Source: Polytrichum commune (taxonomy: Eukaryota; Streptophyta; Polytrichopsida; Polytrichales; Polytrichaceae). From it: a stretch of DNA of 64,000 nt. Each line of letters begins with the position of its first letter. Within the stretch, counting starts at the first letter, position 1. Position numbers and translations under genes: made by a program. Shown piece by piece: positions 1 to 12,420 of the stretch. The notes beneath the pieces are model-generated. The model was given only the letters and a program-made list of their open reading frames with translations. It did no database searches and was not told the DNA's origin. Location of the stretch: NCBI GenBank assembly GCA_950295325.1, contig OX485807.1:15279001-15343000 (forward strand). Reading direction: 5' to 3'.

Positions 1-2289
1 GTATCACATGCAAAATAGTGCCACTTACCCTATTTTGAAGCGTATGCTACAAAATGTATGCTTACATTGATGATTAACATCTTCACCATAAGTGTCATCT
101 CATGACACTTGGCGTTTGAGTGCGCTTACTAATATCTTAGCATGAGTATGTTTAATAGTGTTATGAGGTGGATGTTTATGATCCACAATGGTTTACAAGT
201 TGACTAAAAGTGTACACAACATGACATTTGCCATCGGTATACTCAAAAAAAATCTCCCCTTGCATACTAAAATGTAAACACATGATACGTGCCATTCGTA
301 AGCTCAAAAATATCTTCCCCTTGCATACTAAAACGCAAAATCATCATCTACTGTATCCAAATTTGCTACTCTCAATATCATAATGAAAATATTTTTTCAC
401 TCGAAGAAGAAGTTACTGATGTTGACGTATGGAATCATATTTGCAATTAGTGGGCGTGGCACTTTGAGACCTCTAGGCGTCTAGTTTAGGCCCTTCGCAA
501 AGAATATTTGTGACACTAAATACCATAAACGGTGTAGTGGACCTAGGCATGCCCAAAAATAAATCCAAGAACCTTTTTAGATTGTCCATAACAACTTGAC
601 AATTTAAGTCATACGTACGTGTGGCGATTACAATATAAATAATCCCTAGGTCCTACACGGAGCGTTGAAATGGAACCGTGTGTGCCATCTATAGCACCCA
701 CATAGTCGCTTGAATGGGAGCTGCGATTGGATTAATCTGTGACGTGTGGGTCGATTGATGTTGTGTCACAAAGGGAAGTTTTTTGCATGAGAAGCATCGT
801 GTGACATAGTGGAATCTGTTGACACTAGGGCGTTGCCGGGCCTACCTTGGGTCCGAAGGGCCCACTTGAAAGCCTAGGTCATATACAAAAAATGACATTT
901 TTCCTAACATTTGGATAAAATCTGATTTCTTGAGTGGACCTACCCTAAATATCAAGGCTGACAACAACCCTGGTTGACACACCAACAACGAACAACTCTG
1001 AGCACATTTGCATAGATGATCCTCGTCCAAATTCAATAAATTACACGCCGCCCTGACAGTTACCGGAATCACATATCTATACTTAGTATCGTACCTTAGG
1101 AGAAGCGGCCTTAAAAACTCTTGAGAAATCGAACGCTGCATCTTTTGATTGCTTGGAGTGCTTTACTATTCTCAGATAGTAAAGTTGTAACAATTGTGCC
1201 AAAAAACATCACGTCAATCTGTTTGCATTTCCTCCCAGTATGGACTATTTGTTGTTAACTTGATGTGTTTTGTGGACTCAACGAATTTTATGTCCGCTTC
1301 ACGATGCTAAATCGTATGCATTGTGAGTGTAGAGGGTCTTAAACTCATTGCCATAATATGTTCTTATCGTTATGCTCACGACAACCACATTCACATGCCA
1401 CTCATGTGTCCAGATGTGTCACAAATTTTTATATTGATTCTAAGTTTAGCACCAAATGTGTTATGAGACTCATTAAAAAACCCCAGTAAATACACTGCCG
1501 GGTTTCAAATGAAATCTTATTCAATTATTTACATTTTGGATGTAAACTATAAATCACTCTGTATTGAGGAAATTGAACTTGAGGATGACTCATGTGTTCG
1601 TCCCCCTTGTCAAAACCATCTTGTTCAATTGAATCATTGTCACTTCTCTTTGAAAGCTCACTACTTCCACTCTCCAATTCACACATTGTGTCAGTCACAT
1701 TCTCCTCCAAAAATGCCTCGTTCACTGTTATTGTTACCATTACTTCAACAACACATGCCTCGCCATGTGTATTCCTCACGCTTGGAACATGGGATCTAGA
1801 TGTTGACCCCCATATCAAATCCTGCATTTGGCTTTGCACTACAATATTTTGTCTAATTAGTGTGGGAAATCATTTGGAGTTACGCATTGCTGTAACATTT
1901 TATAAGAAGTATCATTTTTTACCCAAATAACATATGTAGTTAGTATGCACACCAAAGAATATGATATAACTTAGTTGGTTAAAAAAAATGTCGGGAACAA
2001 ATTATAGCAACACGTAGCTCCCAATGGTAACCCACATTATTTAGGCAAATTGGTGTATTGGTTCATTGAAAACCAATCCCGGCTTTGTTACTGTCTCCAT
2101 CTACATTTGTGAGCTTGTCCCTCTACATTTAAAACACAGCTCCAATCATCATCCTTACTATCTGGGTACTTGTGTGATCGTATTTGCGCTAACCCAATGC
2201 TCTCGATTTCCTACATTGATAGATATTTTGATCTTCATGAAGCCACATTTGTCTTGTACTTGGATAACAGAGTGATGCCTGCCAACAAT
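1..2289. other. Gene-free repeat-derived DNA
   Basis: No protein frame with a recognisable family was found. About 60-175 recurs in inverted form at 14010-14110, and about 462-545 (with GACACTAAATACCATAAA and GTGTAGTGG) recurs at 17958-18035 and in part at 14150-14180. Overlapping open frames at 1509-1930 run on both strands and look like chance. Confidence 0.5.
227..352 (+). repeat. 62-bp tandem duplication
   Basis: Two adjacent copies of a block running TGCCAT(C)GGTA ... CTCAAAAA ... CCCCTTGCATACTAAAA ... are separated by about 62 bp (starts near 227 and 289). No function is apparent. Confidence 0.7.
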
Positions 2290-2790
2290 AAGTAGCGATT
2301 TTACGTCACGTCTTGTGACGGTGAGATGCTGTTGGATCCAAAAATGTCACATTGGCAGGACGTAATAATAACAGTTTACTAGAGGTAAACAAACATAATG
2401 AACCCCTTGGTGCACAGTCTAGGCAACTGTTATTGTGTAGTCAACCCCTTGGTCAATAGTTTGGGGGACTGCAAAACAAAAGCATTCAAAAATTTCAACT
2501 TTTTGGGACCATTAGATTTGATTAAATGCAAGATCTAATGGTCCAAAATTGTTTTGGAATTTTTAATTTATGATTAATTAGATATTGATTAATTGGTCGA
2601 CCACTCTTGGTTGACCTAAAATGAATGACTAATTAGTTGAATGATGTTATTTTAAAATATATAAAATTAAAAATCTCAAAGTAAAAAATAGAAAATTCTA
2701 AAAAAAATTTAATTGTTAGATCTTAGTGGAAAGTTGACTCTCAATTTGTCGGTATAAAACAAGGTGATTGTTTGTTATTGGCAAAGGTTC
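2290..2790 (+). repeat. Dispersed AT-rich repeat family, copy 1
   Basis: Landmarks are TTACGTCACGTCTTGTGACG, GATGCTGTTGGATCC, a small hairpin GGACCATTAGAT ... ATCTAATGGTCC, and GGTCGACCACTCTTGGTTGAC followed by A-rich DNA. The same landmarks in the same general order recur at 5540-6140, 10325-11000 and 13190-13690. Non-coding; element type unknown. Confidence 0.6.
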
Positions 2791-2982
2791 ACAGAGGAAA
2801 ATTTTGATGGAGTATGGATTTCCAAAAGTTTTCAAAAGCTCATACATTTAATGCATGTGGTAGGTACTAATTCCCAAAACAAACACTATTTATGAATACA
2901 TGGTCATTCACCATACATTTCAAGAAAATTAGTGTGTGTTCTAAGGTGTTTCTTGAGGTATAAAACATGAATTAGAATCAAA

Positions 2983-3128
2983 CATAACATTATTCAGATC
3001 CATAACAGTGTTCTGTGGGACTTACAATATTTTATGGAATATTCCTCACATTCCGTCTAATGTGAGGACTATTCTATAGAATACTGTCACTCCCACAAAA
3101 CACTGTTATGGATTTGAATAATGTTATG
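2983..3128. repeat. 146-bp near-perfect hairpin (MITE-like)
   Basis: The left arm starts CATAACATTATTCAGATCCA and the right arm ends with its complement (GATTTGAATAATGTTATG). The arms include AACAGTGTT and GTGGGA on the left with TCCCAC and AACACTGTT on the right, closing around AATGTGAG/CTCACATT. The loop is a few bases near 3055. No coding capacity. Target duplication is unclear (AAA on both sides at best). Confidence 0.8.
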
Positions 3129-3799
3129 AAACACATGCTTATCCATATAACAATACCTAACCCCACAAAAGAGTTCCATTTGCATGATGATATCTTATAA
3201 TTGACAATTGGCTCTTATGTCCATTCTTGTGCATAATGATATCTCTTACTTACCTTTATGTTCGAATTACCAAAAAGTTGGGCATCAACAATTGGCCAAA
3301 TTTACCCTCATTCCCCCTTTCTTTGTAGACCTTCTAAAAAGGAATCCAAAAATGTAAATATATATAGGAAATGAATATTCCTTGAAGCATATAATTGCAT
3401 TAAAACCTAATTATATGAGTTTTTCTTAAAACAAGTACCATAGGCACCTTTTTGGGCTTCAAATAAAATAATAATATATTCAAAATAGAAATAAAACATC
3501 CAATGACTTTTCATTTAATTGGAGCCAACAACTCGTGTGGATTTTTTTGGTAAAAAATTATGCATAGGCATAAGTTGAAAAATAAGTGTTTAAGTTCTTT
3601 ATATACATTGTGGAGTTTTTTAAATATAAATAAATTTGAAAACCAACTTATTCTACATCTTATTTAATTTAATTTGGTCTTCACCCAACTTTTTGATCCT
3701 TTTACTTTTGTATAATTTGATATAATTTTTACAAAAGTTGTCTTCTAAGCCATTTTTAATCCGACCCCCCCTGCGTATAATACGGGAGTTGCATACCCA
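3129..3799. other. AT-rich intergenic DNA, nothing recognised
   Basis: Very AT-rich with no open frame of note and no repeat matched elsewhere in the window. It ends in a short GC-rich patch (CCCCCCTGCG at about 3765) that marks the left junction of the copia remnant. Confidence 0.5.
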
Positions 3800-4773
3800 A
3801 GACTTCATTGAGGGTCTCCCTGTTAGACAAGATGACCGACCACCTGAAAACTAAATTTGAGGTAACAGTGGGCGGTGCCGATGTTTATATGGGACTTCGT
3901 ATTACTCGGGACTTGGCAAACATACGATTATATGTTGACTAGCAACGGTACGCTGAAACAATTTTAACCAGATTTGGCTACCAAGATGCCAATCCTGTTT
4001 CCACGCTCAGTGATCCGCATGCACCACTCTCTTATCCCCCACCAAATGACTATGATACTCCCGTTCCGCATTTTCCCTATCAAGAGATTGTTGGCTCTTT
4101 ACTATATCTTGCTACTTATTCTCGTCCTGATATCGCCCATGCAGTCTCTGTTGTGGCGCAATATTCCATCAATTTCAAGGAAATTCACTGTACTGCAGTG
4201 AAACGCATTCTCAAATACCTCAGGGGAACCACTGACTATGCGTTGTGCTACTCTTCTGACTCCTTTGTTACAACTTCTCTTGTTGCCTATACGGATGCTG
4301 ATTACGCAGGACACCTCAATGACCGGAAAAGTCACAGCGGCAATATTCTTTTACTTAACAATGGCCCAATTCTTTGGCTTAGCCGTAAACAACCCTGCAC
4401 TGCCACATCTACTATGGAGTCGGAATATGTTGCTGCATCACTTACCAGTAAGGAAGTTGTTTGGGCACGTCGCCTTCTTGCTGACATTGGGTTTCCTCAA
4501 ACGGCACCTACTTCTCTTTTCTCAGACAACCAATCTGCCATACGCTTAGTACAAAACCCTGAGTTTCATAAACGTACTAAACATATTGATGTGGTTTATC
4601 ACCTCATCAGAGAGTTCCAAACTCGAGGCGATATTTCTATGATTTACGTTCCCAACAAGCTCCAACTTGTAGACATTCTTACGAAAGTTTTAACCCCTGA
4701 CATTTTCCACAAGCTTCGGGCTGTACTCAACCTCTCCAAGAAAGTTCTTCATCAAGTGGGAGTTTGTAGTTAG
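3800..4773 (+). pseudogene. Ty1/copia pol remnant (end of reverse transcriptase plus RNase H)
   Basis: One frame reads from about 3811 to the stop at 4771-4773, broken only by a TAG at 3940-3942. It begins in the 3' part of reverse transcriptase (VYMGLRITRD, then QRYAETILTRFGY) and continues with EIVGSLLYLATYSRPDIAHA and the copia RNase H landmarks: AVKRILKYLRGTTDY, YTDADYAG, WLSRKQPCTATSTMESEYVA, DNQSAIRLVQNPEFHKRTKHIDV and VLTPDIFHKLR. RNase H is open for more than 200 codons, so the copy is fairly young. Everything 5' of the reverse transcriptase end (gag, protease, integrase) is missing; the junction is near 3770-3810. It is a truncated, non-autonomous insertion. Confidence 0.93.
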
Positions 4774-5200
4774 TTGTGCTACTGTACGTTCTTGGACAAT
4801 GAGTGGGAGTATAGTTTAGGTTAGATGGTCAGCATTGTAGAAAAACTTAGTAGCTAGTTTTCTAAACCCTAACCCTAACCCTAAACCTAGTTGTGCTTCT
4901 GCGTTCTTGAACAATGAGTGGGAATATTGTTTAGTTTTGATGATTAGCATTGTAAAAGAACTTAGAAGGTAGAACAGAACTATCTGGAAGGTTCATTGTA
5001 GAACTTAGAGGGTAGAACATAACTATTTGGAAGGTTCATTCATAAGGATGAATGTTCAGTGAGAGGATGAACAAGGAGTCGTCTCTCTCGAGGATATAAC
5101 CCTCCTGGTTGATTCACTTTGTTTTACTTTCTGTCTGTAGAAGATCTGTCTCTGTAAGTTTGCTGCCTATTTGATAAATAAAGTGTAAGATCAGAGCTTA
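4755..5200 (+). mobile_element. Probable 3' LTR of the copia remnant
   Basis: A purine-rich AAGTGGGAG polypurine-like tract sits at the end of the pol frame, where copia elements have it. The following 430 bp contain an internal imperfect duplication (a block starting TTGTGCT with AATGAGTGGGA recurs at about 4773-4813 and 4888-4928) and end in a region with AATAAA-like signals. No matching 5' LTR is present, so the right boundary is a guess. Confidence 0.5.
4859..4890 (+). repeat. Short interstitial telomere-like repeat
   Basis: The run reads CTAAACCCTAACCCTAACCC and continues into TAAACCTA: four degenerate telomere-type units that mix 6-bp CCCTAA and 7-bp CCCTAAA forms. It sits between the two copies of the duplicated block in the LTR-like tail and is far too short to be a chromosome end. 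Confidence 0.75.
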
Positions 5201-5539
5201 AGGATAATGGGTTATATTAGTGCATCTGAGTTTGTCTGGTTCTATGAAACAATAGGAACTGATGTGCGCTCCCAAATGAAATCTCCGTTTACTTTGAAGA
5301 ACTCACGGCCGCTTTAATCAACCACTCAATGCATCTTACATGGTATGTTTTTGGATAACGAACGTCACTCTAGTGACCATGTCTTTATTGACCAAATTAA
5401 TAATGATGATCTTTTTCCAGGAATTTTGGAAGATTTCATGAAAACAAATATCTATGGCCATGGGGTCAACACCTAATGTCGAACCACCATTAAGCATGGA
5501 TGTGGAAGTGGACGTGATGCGGCCCCAATCCCTCATTTC

Positions 5540-6140
5540 ACATCACAAAGGACATGATGCCATCACATTGCATCACGTTGGGACGTGACGCAGTAATTTA
5601 TTTTTATTGCAATCATTTTTGTGATTTTTTTATTGACTGCTATCAACAATCGACTCTAAAATATTTAATATAAAAAATTCAAGATTGTTAGATCTTATTA
5701 GATGCAAGAACTAACCGTTTAATTTTTTCTGGTTGACTAGCTGGTCGATTGCTCTAGTCAACTACTATAATGAACCTAGAGCAGTCAACTACCTAGTTGC
5801 TTACTAAACCATTAATTCTAAAAATCTAAAATTAAAAAATTAAAAAAAAAATGGTTTGCCAAAAAGTAAGTCCCACAATGAACCATACACAAATCTTAGA
5901 ATTGCAATCATGTTTGTGATTTTTTTTGATTGACTAGTACTAGCAATTGACTTTAAAAAAAAACTTAAAAAATTCCATACCGTCAAATCTTGTTAGATGC
6001 AAGAAGTAACAGTCCAATTTTTTGAATTTTTTGTTATTTTTTTGGTCGACTATAACAGTCAATTTCGAGGAGTCGAATAACTAGTTGATTGCTCTAGTCA
6101 ATTTTTATAATCTATCTAGAACAATCGACCACCTAGTTGC
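5540..6140 (+). repeat. Dispersed AT-rich repeat family, copy 2
   Basis: Begins with direct and inverted ATGATGCCATCACATTGCAT / GACGTGACGC motifs and continues with ATTGACTGCTATCAACAATC, TTAGATCTTATTAGATGCAA and paired CTAGTTGATTGCTCTAGTCA blocks. The second half (about 5900-6140) repeats the first half in diverged form. Confidence 0.6.
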
Positions 6141-9060
6141 ATACGAGACTGTAGATAGGTTTTTAGATTGGGTTCCAATTAAGAAAACCACATAGGGAAG
6201 ACCAAATGAGTGTCAGGTGTTACATCTAGGGATCACCATTAAGTTAATTGATAGATCACAAGGGAATTAAGGTGAATTTAGGACAACAAACACAGGTAAA
6301 ATGACTTCTAAAGTGAATTTTAGGAATGATTTAAATAAGGTTGAGGGTCACTCACAGCAGTACATGCAATTGATCAGTCACTCCCTTACAACCCACTCTT
6401 GTCAGTAACATCACTCTTATAATGTGTTTTGCAATTCAAGGAGTCACAGCTCAGCCATAGACATTTGGGTACGCCATAGTCTTAGAAACCCAAGGCAAAA
6501 ACTCCTTGAGGTGACCATAGTCTCTTCAGAGAAGTAACCAAGGACTATCGGCCATACCACAGGTTAGGAAACATCACAATCACACATGACTATCCTACCT
6601 CTTAATCAAATGAATTAATTGATTTACTTCAATATCTCAAGGTTGAATTACTGTTTAGTCATTTTAGACTTATCAAAATCAAATGAAATTTGAACACATT
6701 AGAATTAATTGTTATAACGTGCAAAAGTCTAGTTACAAGTGACGGGAACCTAGTGAACGAGTCTAAGCGAACCGAACCGGACCGGGACCGAGAGCGTCTA
6801 ATCGCAGGACCATAGTCTACACGGCACGGCCATAGTCTAGTTCCAAGTAATAGTCACTAGTAACCAGTATCAAGTAACGAGTCTCACAAAGAGGGCCATA
6901 GTCTTAGTAACCAGTAACCAGTAACCAATAACCAGTAACCAGTCACCAAGTCAGCGTCAAGTTCTCGAACTCGGAGCTGGCTCCTTCTTCTTATATGCTT
7001 GCCCTTCCAGCATCACCCAAACAATATGGGTTAATGGGCAGCTTATTTCTCGCTCACGGCTTCTTCCGATCATGCGACTCCTTCTGCCTCTCGACTCTGC
7101 GCGGCGTTTGCGTTCGGGTGCCTTACGAGACAGATTGCTTCGACTTTCTTCAGCTTCACACTCATTAACATATGCTCACCAATTCCGTGGCTCAAAGTTA
7201 CTCCATCCATGATGCTTCAGAGTCGGACAGAAACTCAACATCACTTTCTCTCAATCAGGTGAAGTAAGAACTACAGGACATACTTGCTCGCAGTGGACAT
7301 CACTTTAATTTCCCCAAACTCTTTCCAGGAATGGAATACACAAAGAAGATGATTTTGCTCCCGGAGATCATGCAAAACTCGGATCCGAATACATCAACAT
7401 TCATAAAGGATCTAAACTCCTTTCACAGGAATACACACAAGACATGTCCATTACAATGCACACTCTTATGCCTTTGAACCAGTCGTGGCGAAATGTAAGA
7501 TAACCTGGCTCTACCACAGGAGTTCGGCCTCCTAGCACACACTCATAGAGAATTTGACCTCCTTTCACAGGAGTGACACATGATTCCTGTACCTAATTCT
7601 CACAATACACCGTAGCACGAATATGTGTAGTTCACTCCCTTCTCAAGAGAATCATCATTAAACATTATAAAGCATCCCCTAATGATAAATGTAGACGCCA
7701 ATTCCCTTCACAGTTATTCACTCTCAAATTCTACATTCATGCCCCGATTTGACCAGATCTAGGCTTTCGGTGTTCAAAGTTCCCTCTAAATTAGTTCGGG
7801 GAATCACTTCAAAGGGTAAGCAGTTTCTTCTCTCTCTCCCCGAGAGGAACATTAAGAATCCTCCTACTGGATTCACAGAATTGATTCCTGCTTTCACCCG
7901 GATGGAATTTCACGCTCACTCCTCAATTGGTGAGCACGAATGTATTACGTATAATCAGAAATACACTCAAACAGGGCTTCACACCCATGCGGAGGGTATT
8001 CAAAATCTGTAGAGGTAAGAAAGAGACTCCCTTCCCGAGAGAAACTCTTGAACTTTTCTCATTGATCTCACAGGATTATATGATGTATGTATTTACAATG
8101 GAATTTCACATTCCACATTCAACTTCTAAACATAAAATAAGAATACGGGGACTTGAGACACTTCAACTGTTTCCCACAGTTCACTTCATATTATTTATTC
8201 TATCGAGAGTCCCTCAAAGTCATACAATGAATTCACTTCACTGAAAGGCTCACACACCTGTCTCTTTCTTCATGAAAGAAATTTCCACTTCTCTCGGACA
8301 CACATACACACACTGAAGTATTCACATCAGAACATTCACCCAAATAATGTGATTCAATCGACACTGGAAAGGAGAATCAATGGAGTATAAAGTATATCCC
8401 TTTATAGCAAAAAGAATTTGATACATAGTCAAAGGCTTCACACCCTGACTCCAGTTCACCACGCTAAGGGCTCAAAAAATCTGAAGACGAGGGAGGCTCT
8501 CTTCCCGAGAGGAATTGAACTCTCTCCTCCTCTCTTCTTCTCTATACTCCCTGAGTTAACTTCCTCGTCTCTTGGAACCAGATCTCATGAGGCTCTTCAA
8601 CTTAGTCACATGCCTATTGTCATGCCCAAAAGTCACTTCCTCTTGGAAACTAATTCAGATGAACTAAATGAGTAACTTTTGGCTCATTTCCACTAACTGA
8701 TCACTAATCATTTACTTTAGTGTTCATTTCACATTATGATTGACCATTTAAATTCACATTCTATCAAAATTCTAAAATGACTATGTTGAGACCAAAAATT
8801 TGTACCACAGAGACCAAATATTCTAAAATTCTAAAATTCTAAAAACATTGTGAAAAAGTTTGCCAGAAAGTATGTCCCATAACGAAGCATACATATATCT
8901 TAGAATTCAACTTCACACTTATTTGGATTATGCATATCTTTATATAACAACAACCATGGAGAATTGTTCAATCATTGGAGTCAATGTTGAAGAAAATGAT
9001 CTATTTCTTATTTTATATCACAACTTCAAGACATGTTCCATAGTCCAACACTTTCAAAAC
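6141..9060. other. Gene-free DNA with degenerate repeated blocks
   Basis: A run of CCATAGTCT motifs lies at 6470-6910, and a 7-bp AACCAGT tandem at about 6905-6950. Between 7740 and 8660 a degenerate block with GGCTTCACACC, then a few dozen bases, then CTCTCTTCCCGAGAGGAA recurs about three times at uneven spacing (7815, 8025, 8495). The open frames at 7749-8012, 7927-8244 and 8418-8675 fall in these blocks and overlap in different frames, so I do not call them genes. Confidence 0.45.
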
Positions 9061-10324
9061 TTGTGATGCGGAATGATGCCAATAAAAGTAAAATGACGAT
9101 TATGAATGGACCACAAGACATACGGGCTTGGAATCATGATAAGATAACAAGACAGTAGGCTTGATTTATTCATTGATGAAGTCAATTCTTTTGGTCAAGA
9201 ATGATCCACCCCCCCTTCTCCCCCTTCTTCCCCCCGCCCCCGGGGGGGGACTCTTCATCCATACAAACTAATAGGAGTATAAGAAGGGGCATGATTTGAG
9301 GCATTAGAATACATAGTACATATAGGGGAGGGATATTATTTTTCTCTAGTGTGTACATCCAAAAATGCTACTTAGTAATATGAAATAAAGGTAGATGTAC
9401 AAAACAACCCTAAGGTTTAGAGAAAAACTTGATAATTCATGTGTTGGTTTCATCCAATACACGATTTTATCTTCTATTGTCATATGTTCATTCTTGTTAG
9501 GTTTTTCATTTGGGATTCTAGGTGTTTACAACCTAGAGGCTCTTGAAGTGCTCATGGGCTTCACATTGTTGCTAAATGATTGTCCTTTTGTCTTTGTTTG
9601 TTTGATATATATGTTGAGTTACATGCTATGGCTGACAAATTGTTCAATGAATTTTTCATTTGATAGTGAAGGTGAATATCATGTGTAGTAGAGGCATATT
9701 TAATTTATGATTTACATTATGATATCATATTAAACTTAAAAGCATAGTATAAATACACTAGTTCATTTTCTAGCATTCAGTTAGTATGTAAAAACATTTG
9801 CCTTTCTTTATAAACATGTCATGTATTTCAGAATGACCCATCCACATCAATTAGGGATCCAATCAAGAGTCCACCCCCGAGAGATCCACTCATTTAGCTT
9901 GGCCAATAACACTTTGCCATCTTTTCTTGCAATAAGAAGTTGTTACATATTGTATATCACAATACTACCATATATATGTGAATAATGACGGATTTCTTGG
10001 GGTAGATTATTTATTATTTTTGCAAATGCATGCCTATTATGATGAATATGATAATGAGTGTTGTGGGTGTTGTCACTCCTTTAGATTAAGTATTATGATG
10101 TGTAAGATTGGAAGTTAAGTCTCATTTAATAATACAAGAAAAATGAACGTGCAATGTATGTCTGTACAATATACCCTTCATAGTGAGTTCTCATTTGAAG
10201 AAAATAATATATCCTTCATTTAGACAATTCTTTCACTAGTGCACCGAAAACCACACTTCAAGAAGAAGTTTGAAGGTGTTGGAAATATCAACCCAAATCC
10301 TCAAAGAGTTGGTGGCAAAGAACT
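9061..10324. other. AT-rich intergenic DNA with a C/G homopolymer patch
   Basis: A compound homopolymer tract (C7, CT-rich, C6, G8) lies at about 9208-9250. The 97-codon frame at 9395-9688 is hydrophobic but resembles no family I know. Nothing else is supported. Confidence 0.4.
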
Positions 10325-11000
10325 TCCGACAATATTTGTCACATCCCATCATGTCTTGTGATAATGACTTGATGTTGGACCCAATAACGTCACATTTGTG
10401 GGGGGTGGTGATAAGTCCGATAATTTGCCCAAGGGTAAATTGATACATTCAGCCCCTGGGTTAATGCTCTCGTCGATTGCTAGACGGACCTCTACTTTGC
10501 AAAATGTTATTGATAAAGGTCAAGTACAAAATAACAGTGGACATAACAAGCTAATGCAAAAAAAGAAAATTTTAAAAACTGGACCATTAAAATTTATTGG
10601 CTGCATGATATGAAAATCCATTATTTTTGAGTTGACTGCTTTAGTTTGATTACTTTAGTTTATTTGCTGCAATCGACCAACTAGTCAACTACTCAAAATT
10701 CACTACTGGAATTAACCAAGAGCAGTTTGTCGGTTTGTTGACGGCTACTAACAATCCACCTCTTGGAAAACACCCAAAAAAAATAAAAATCAATCATTGG
10801 ATCTTATATTCAATATGATCTAACAATTCAATTTTTTTTTTAAATTTTAAAATATTTCAAAAGAAGTACAATAATAGTATCAATCTACTAAGAAAGTTTT
10901 TTTTTTTTCAAAACATTTCTCCAGTAAAAAAATTTACCATGTCAACATGCGTCACGCCCCAACACGATGTGATGTGAAGTGATGACTAGGGGCCACGTCA
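10325..11000 (+). repeat. Dispersed AT-rich repeat family, copy 3
   Basis: Shares CATCATGTCTTGTGATAATG, GATGTTGGACCCAATAACGT and CACATTTGTGG with copy 1, followed by TCGACCAACTAGTCAACTAC blocks, and closes with ATGCGTCACGCCCCAACACG and GTGATGTGAAGTGATG, near inverse to its beginning. Confidence 0.6.
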
Positions 11001-11540
11001 CATTCATTTGCACATGCCTACATGGTAGATGGTAGTGGGTTCATTGATGGAAATTTAGGTGCCTGCCAGACGGCCGGCAGGTACTTTGCTGGTACAGGCT
11101 ATGAAAGCAGGTAGGCTCTATAAGCCAGGTCATTGAACTCTATCTTGAGTCACCACACTCCAATTCCTGCCACTAGGTTCGACCAACACCTCCTGAGCTG
11201 CTTTTTATTTTTGATGACCAGCAAGCAGGGCTTTTATTTTTGACAACCAACAAGCGGGGCTCGGCTCTGTGAGGGCAGCTGGATCTGCAGGAAAAACTCC
11301 AAGACTGTGGGCCCAGGGCTGCTTCTCCCACAATCCCCGGGTTTCCACTGCACCTCGCCTGGTAGTTCACTTCACAAAGATTCCTCGTCACATCATGTTG
11401 CCTCCCCTCAAATGTCCTCTTGTGTGGTAATTAGGGGTTCGTTTCGGCCAATCGCATCTCCCTGTTTGTTCTTCCTGCCGGTCGTGTGGCATGGCCCTTA
11501 TTCACGAAACTCACATGCCAAAGGATAGGGAAGGAATAAA
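11001..11540. other. GC-richer patch without a recognised gene
   Basis: This half-kilobase is clearly richer in G+C than its surroundings and contains palindromes such as CTGCCAGACGGCCGGCAG (11064-11081) and a short tandem of TTTTATTTTTGA(T/C)(G/A)ACCA (about 11203 and 11232). No tRNA fold, ORF family or repeat partner was found. Confidence 0.4.
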
Positions 11541-11806
11541 AATATTATCAACCTTTTTAACTTTGGGTTATTAGAAGGTATGTATCTGCAACCGCATATT
11601 TGATTGGTGGAAATCGTAACATATATGTGAAATTTGATAATTTTGTGGTTAATCATGTGATCAAATATCTTATGAAAATCGTCAAATTGGTTTTTGGACG
11701 CCTACATGAAATCTTTCAATTTGTCATTTGCATGATTATGTGCACATGGCAAAGAATGTAGTAGAGACAATGATGAAGGTTTTCTCTAACGCAAAGGTTA
11801 CAAGAT

Positions 11807-12420
11807 GTGATCGTTTGGTGGTTTGAAAAAAATTACAATTTCAACAAATTAATGGTATACCATCTGAAAAATGATGAATCTATCCATAAGGCTTATTGGG
11901 TATGCAGTCATGATGCCATGAAAAATGTTTTTGAACAAATTTTATTAATCAATAATCCCATTGATTTTATGTCAAACCTTTCAAATAAAGTTATAACATA
12001 TTACAAGTTATCAGGCTTGAAGTTCCATGACTATCACATCCTCGTCAAGTATATTTGTTCACAATCATTTTGAGGGACATTGTCTAGTGAAATTGGATAG
12101 GGTTCTTAAAGGCTTGTTGGGTTCATGAGATGACTATGCGGGAAAAACATAGTAGTTATTGATATTTCAATTTGGAGGGTTGAAATCGCAAAGATCATGT
12201 ATTTGTTTGAGACATGTATGTCCCCACATTTTTTTAATATTATGCTTTCTTTATTCGTACATCTCCCGAAGAGGTAAAAATGGCGAGCTCAATGCATAGT
12301 AAGTTATCGTATTTTTTGGAGAGGTATATAAAGACCTGAAAATCAGTGGTACTTCAAAAAACCACCCTAAGCATTCTATGAGAGAGTGACACATGAGTCA
12401 TTATTTTTATTTTGGAGAAA
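11807..12420 (+). pseudogene. CACTA (En/Spm) transposase remnant, TNP2 C-terminal and DUF4218 region
   Basis: An 88-codon frame (11807-12073) holds FMSNLSNKVITYYKLSGLKF followed by HDYHILVKYI, the degenerate counterpart of the TNP2 'KLSGLKSHDCHILMQ' block. About 90 bp later the DUF4218 start is readable at about 12171-12273: IAKIMYLFETCMSPHFFNIM then LSLFVHLPK, with YFLERYIKT near 12310-12340. Stops and frame changes separate the pieces, so no protein is made. Terminal CACTA repeats were not found; the element's edges are unknown. The family call rests on the order of three blocks. Confidence 0.7.

Noticed and set aside
4859..4890. Chromosome end
   Set aside because: Only four degenerate telomere-type units, embedded in a retrotransposon tail with genes on the right.
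6905..6955. CRISPR-like array
   Set aside because: Contiguous 7-bp tandem without spacers, in a plant nuclear context.
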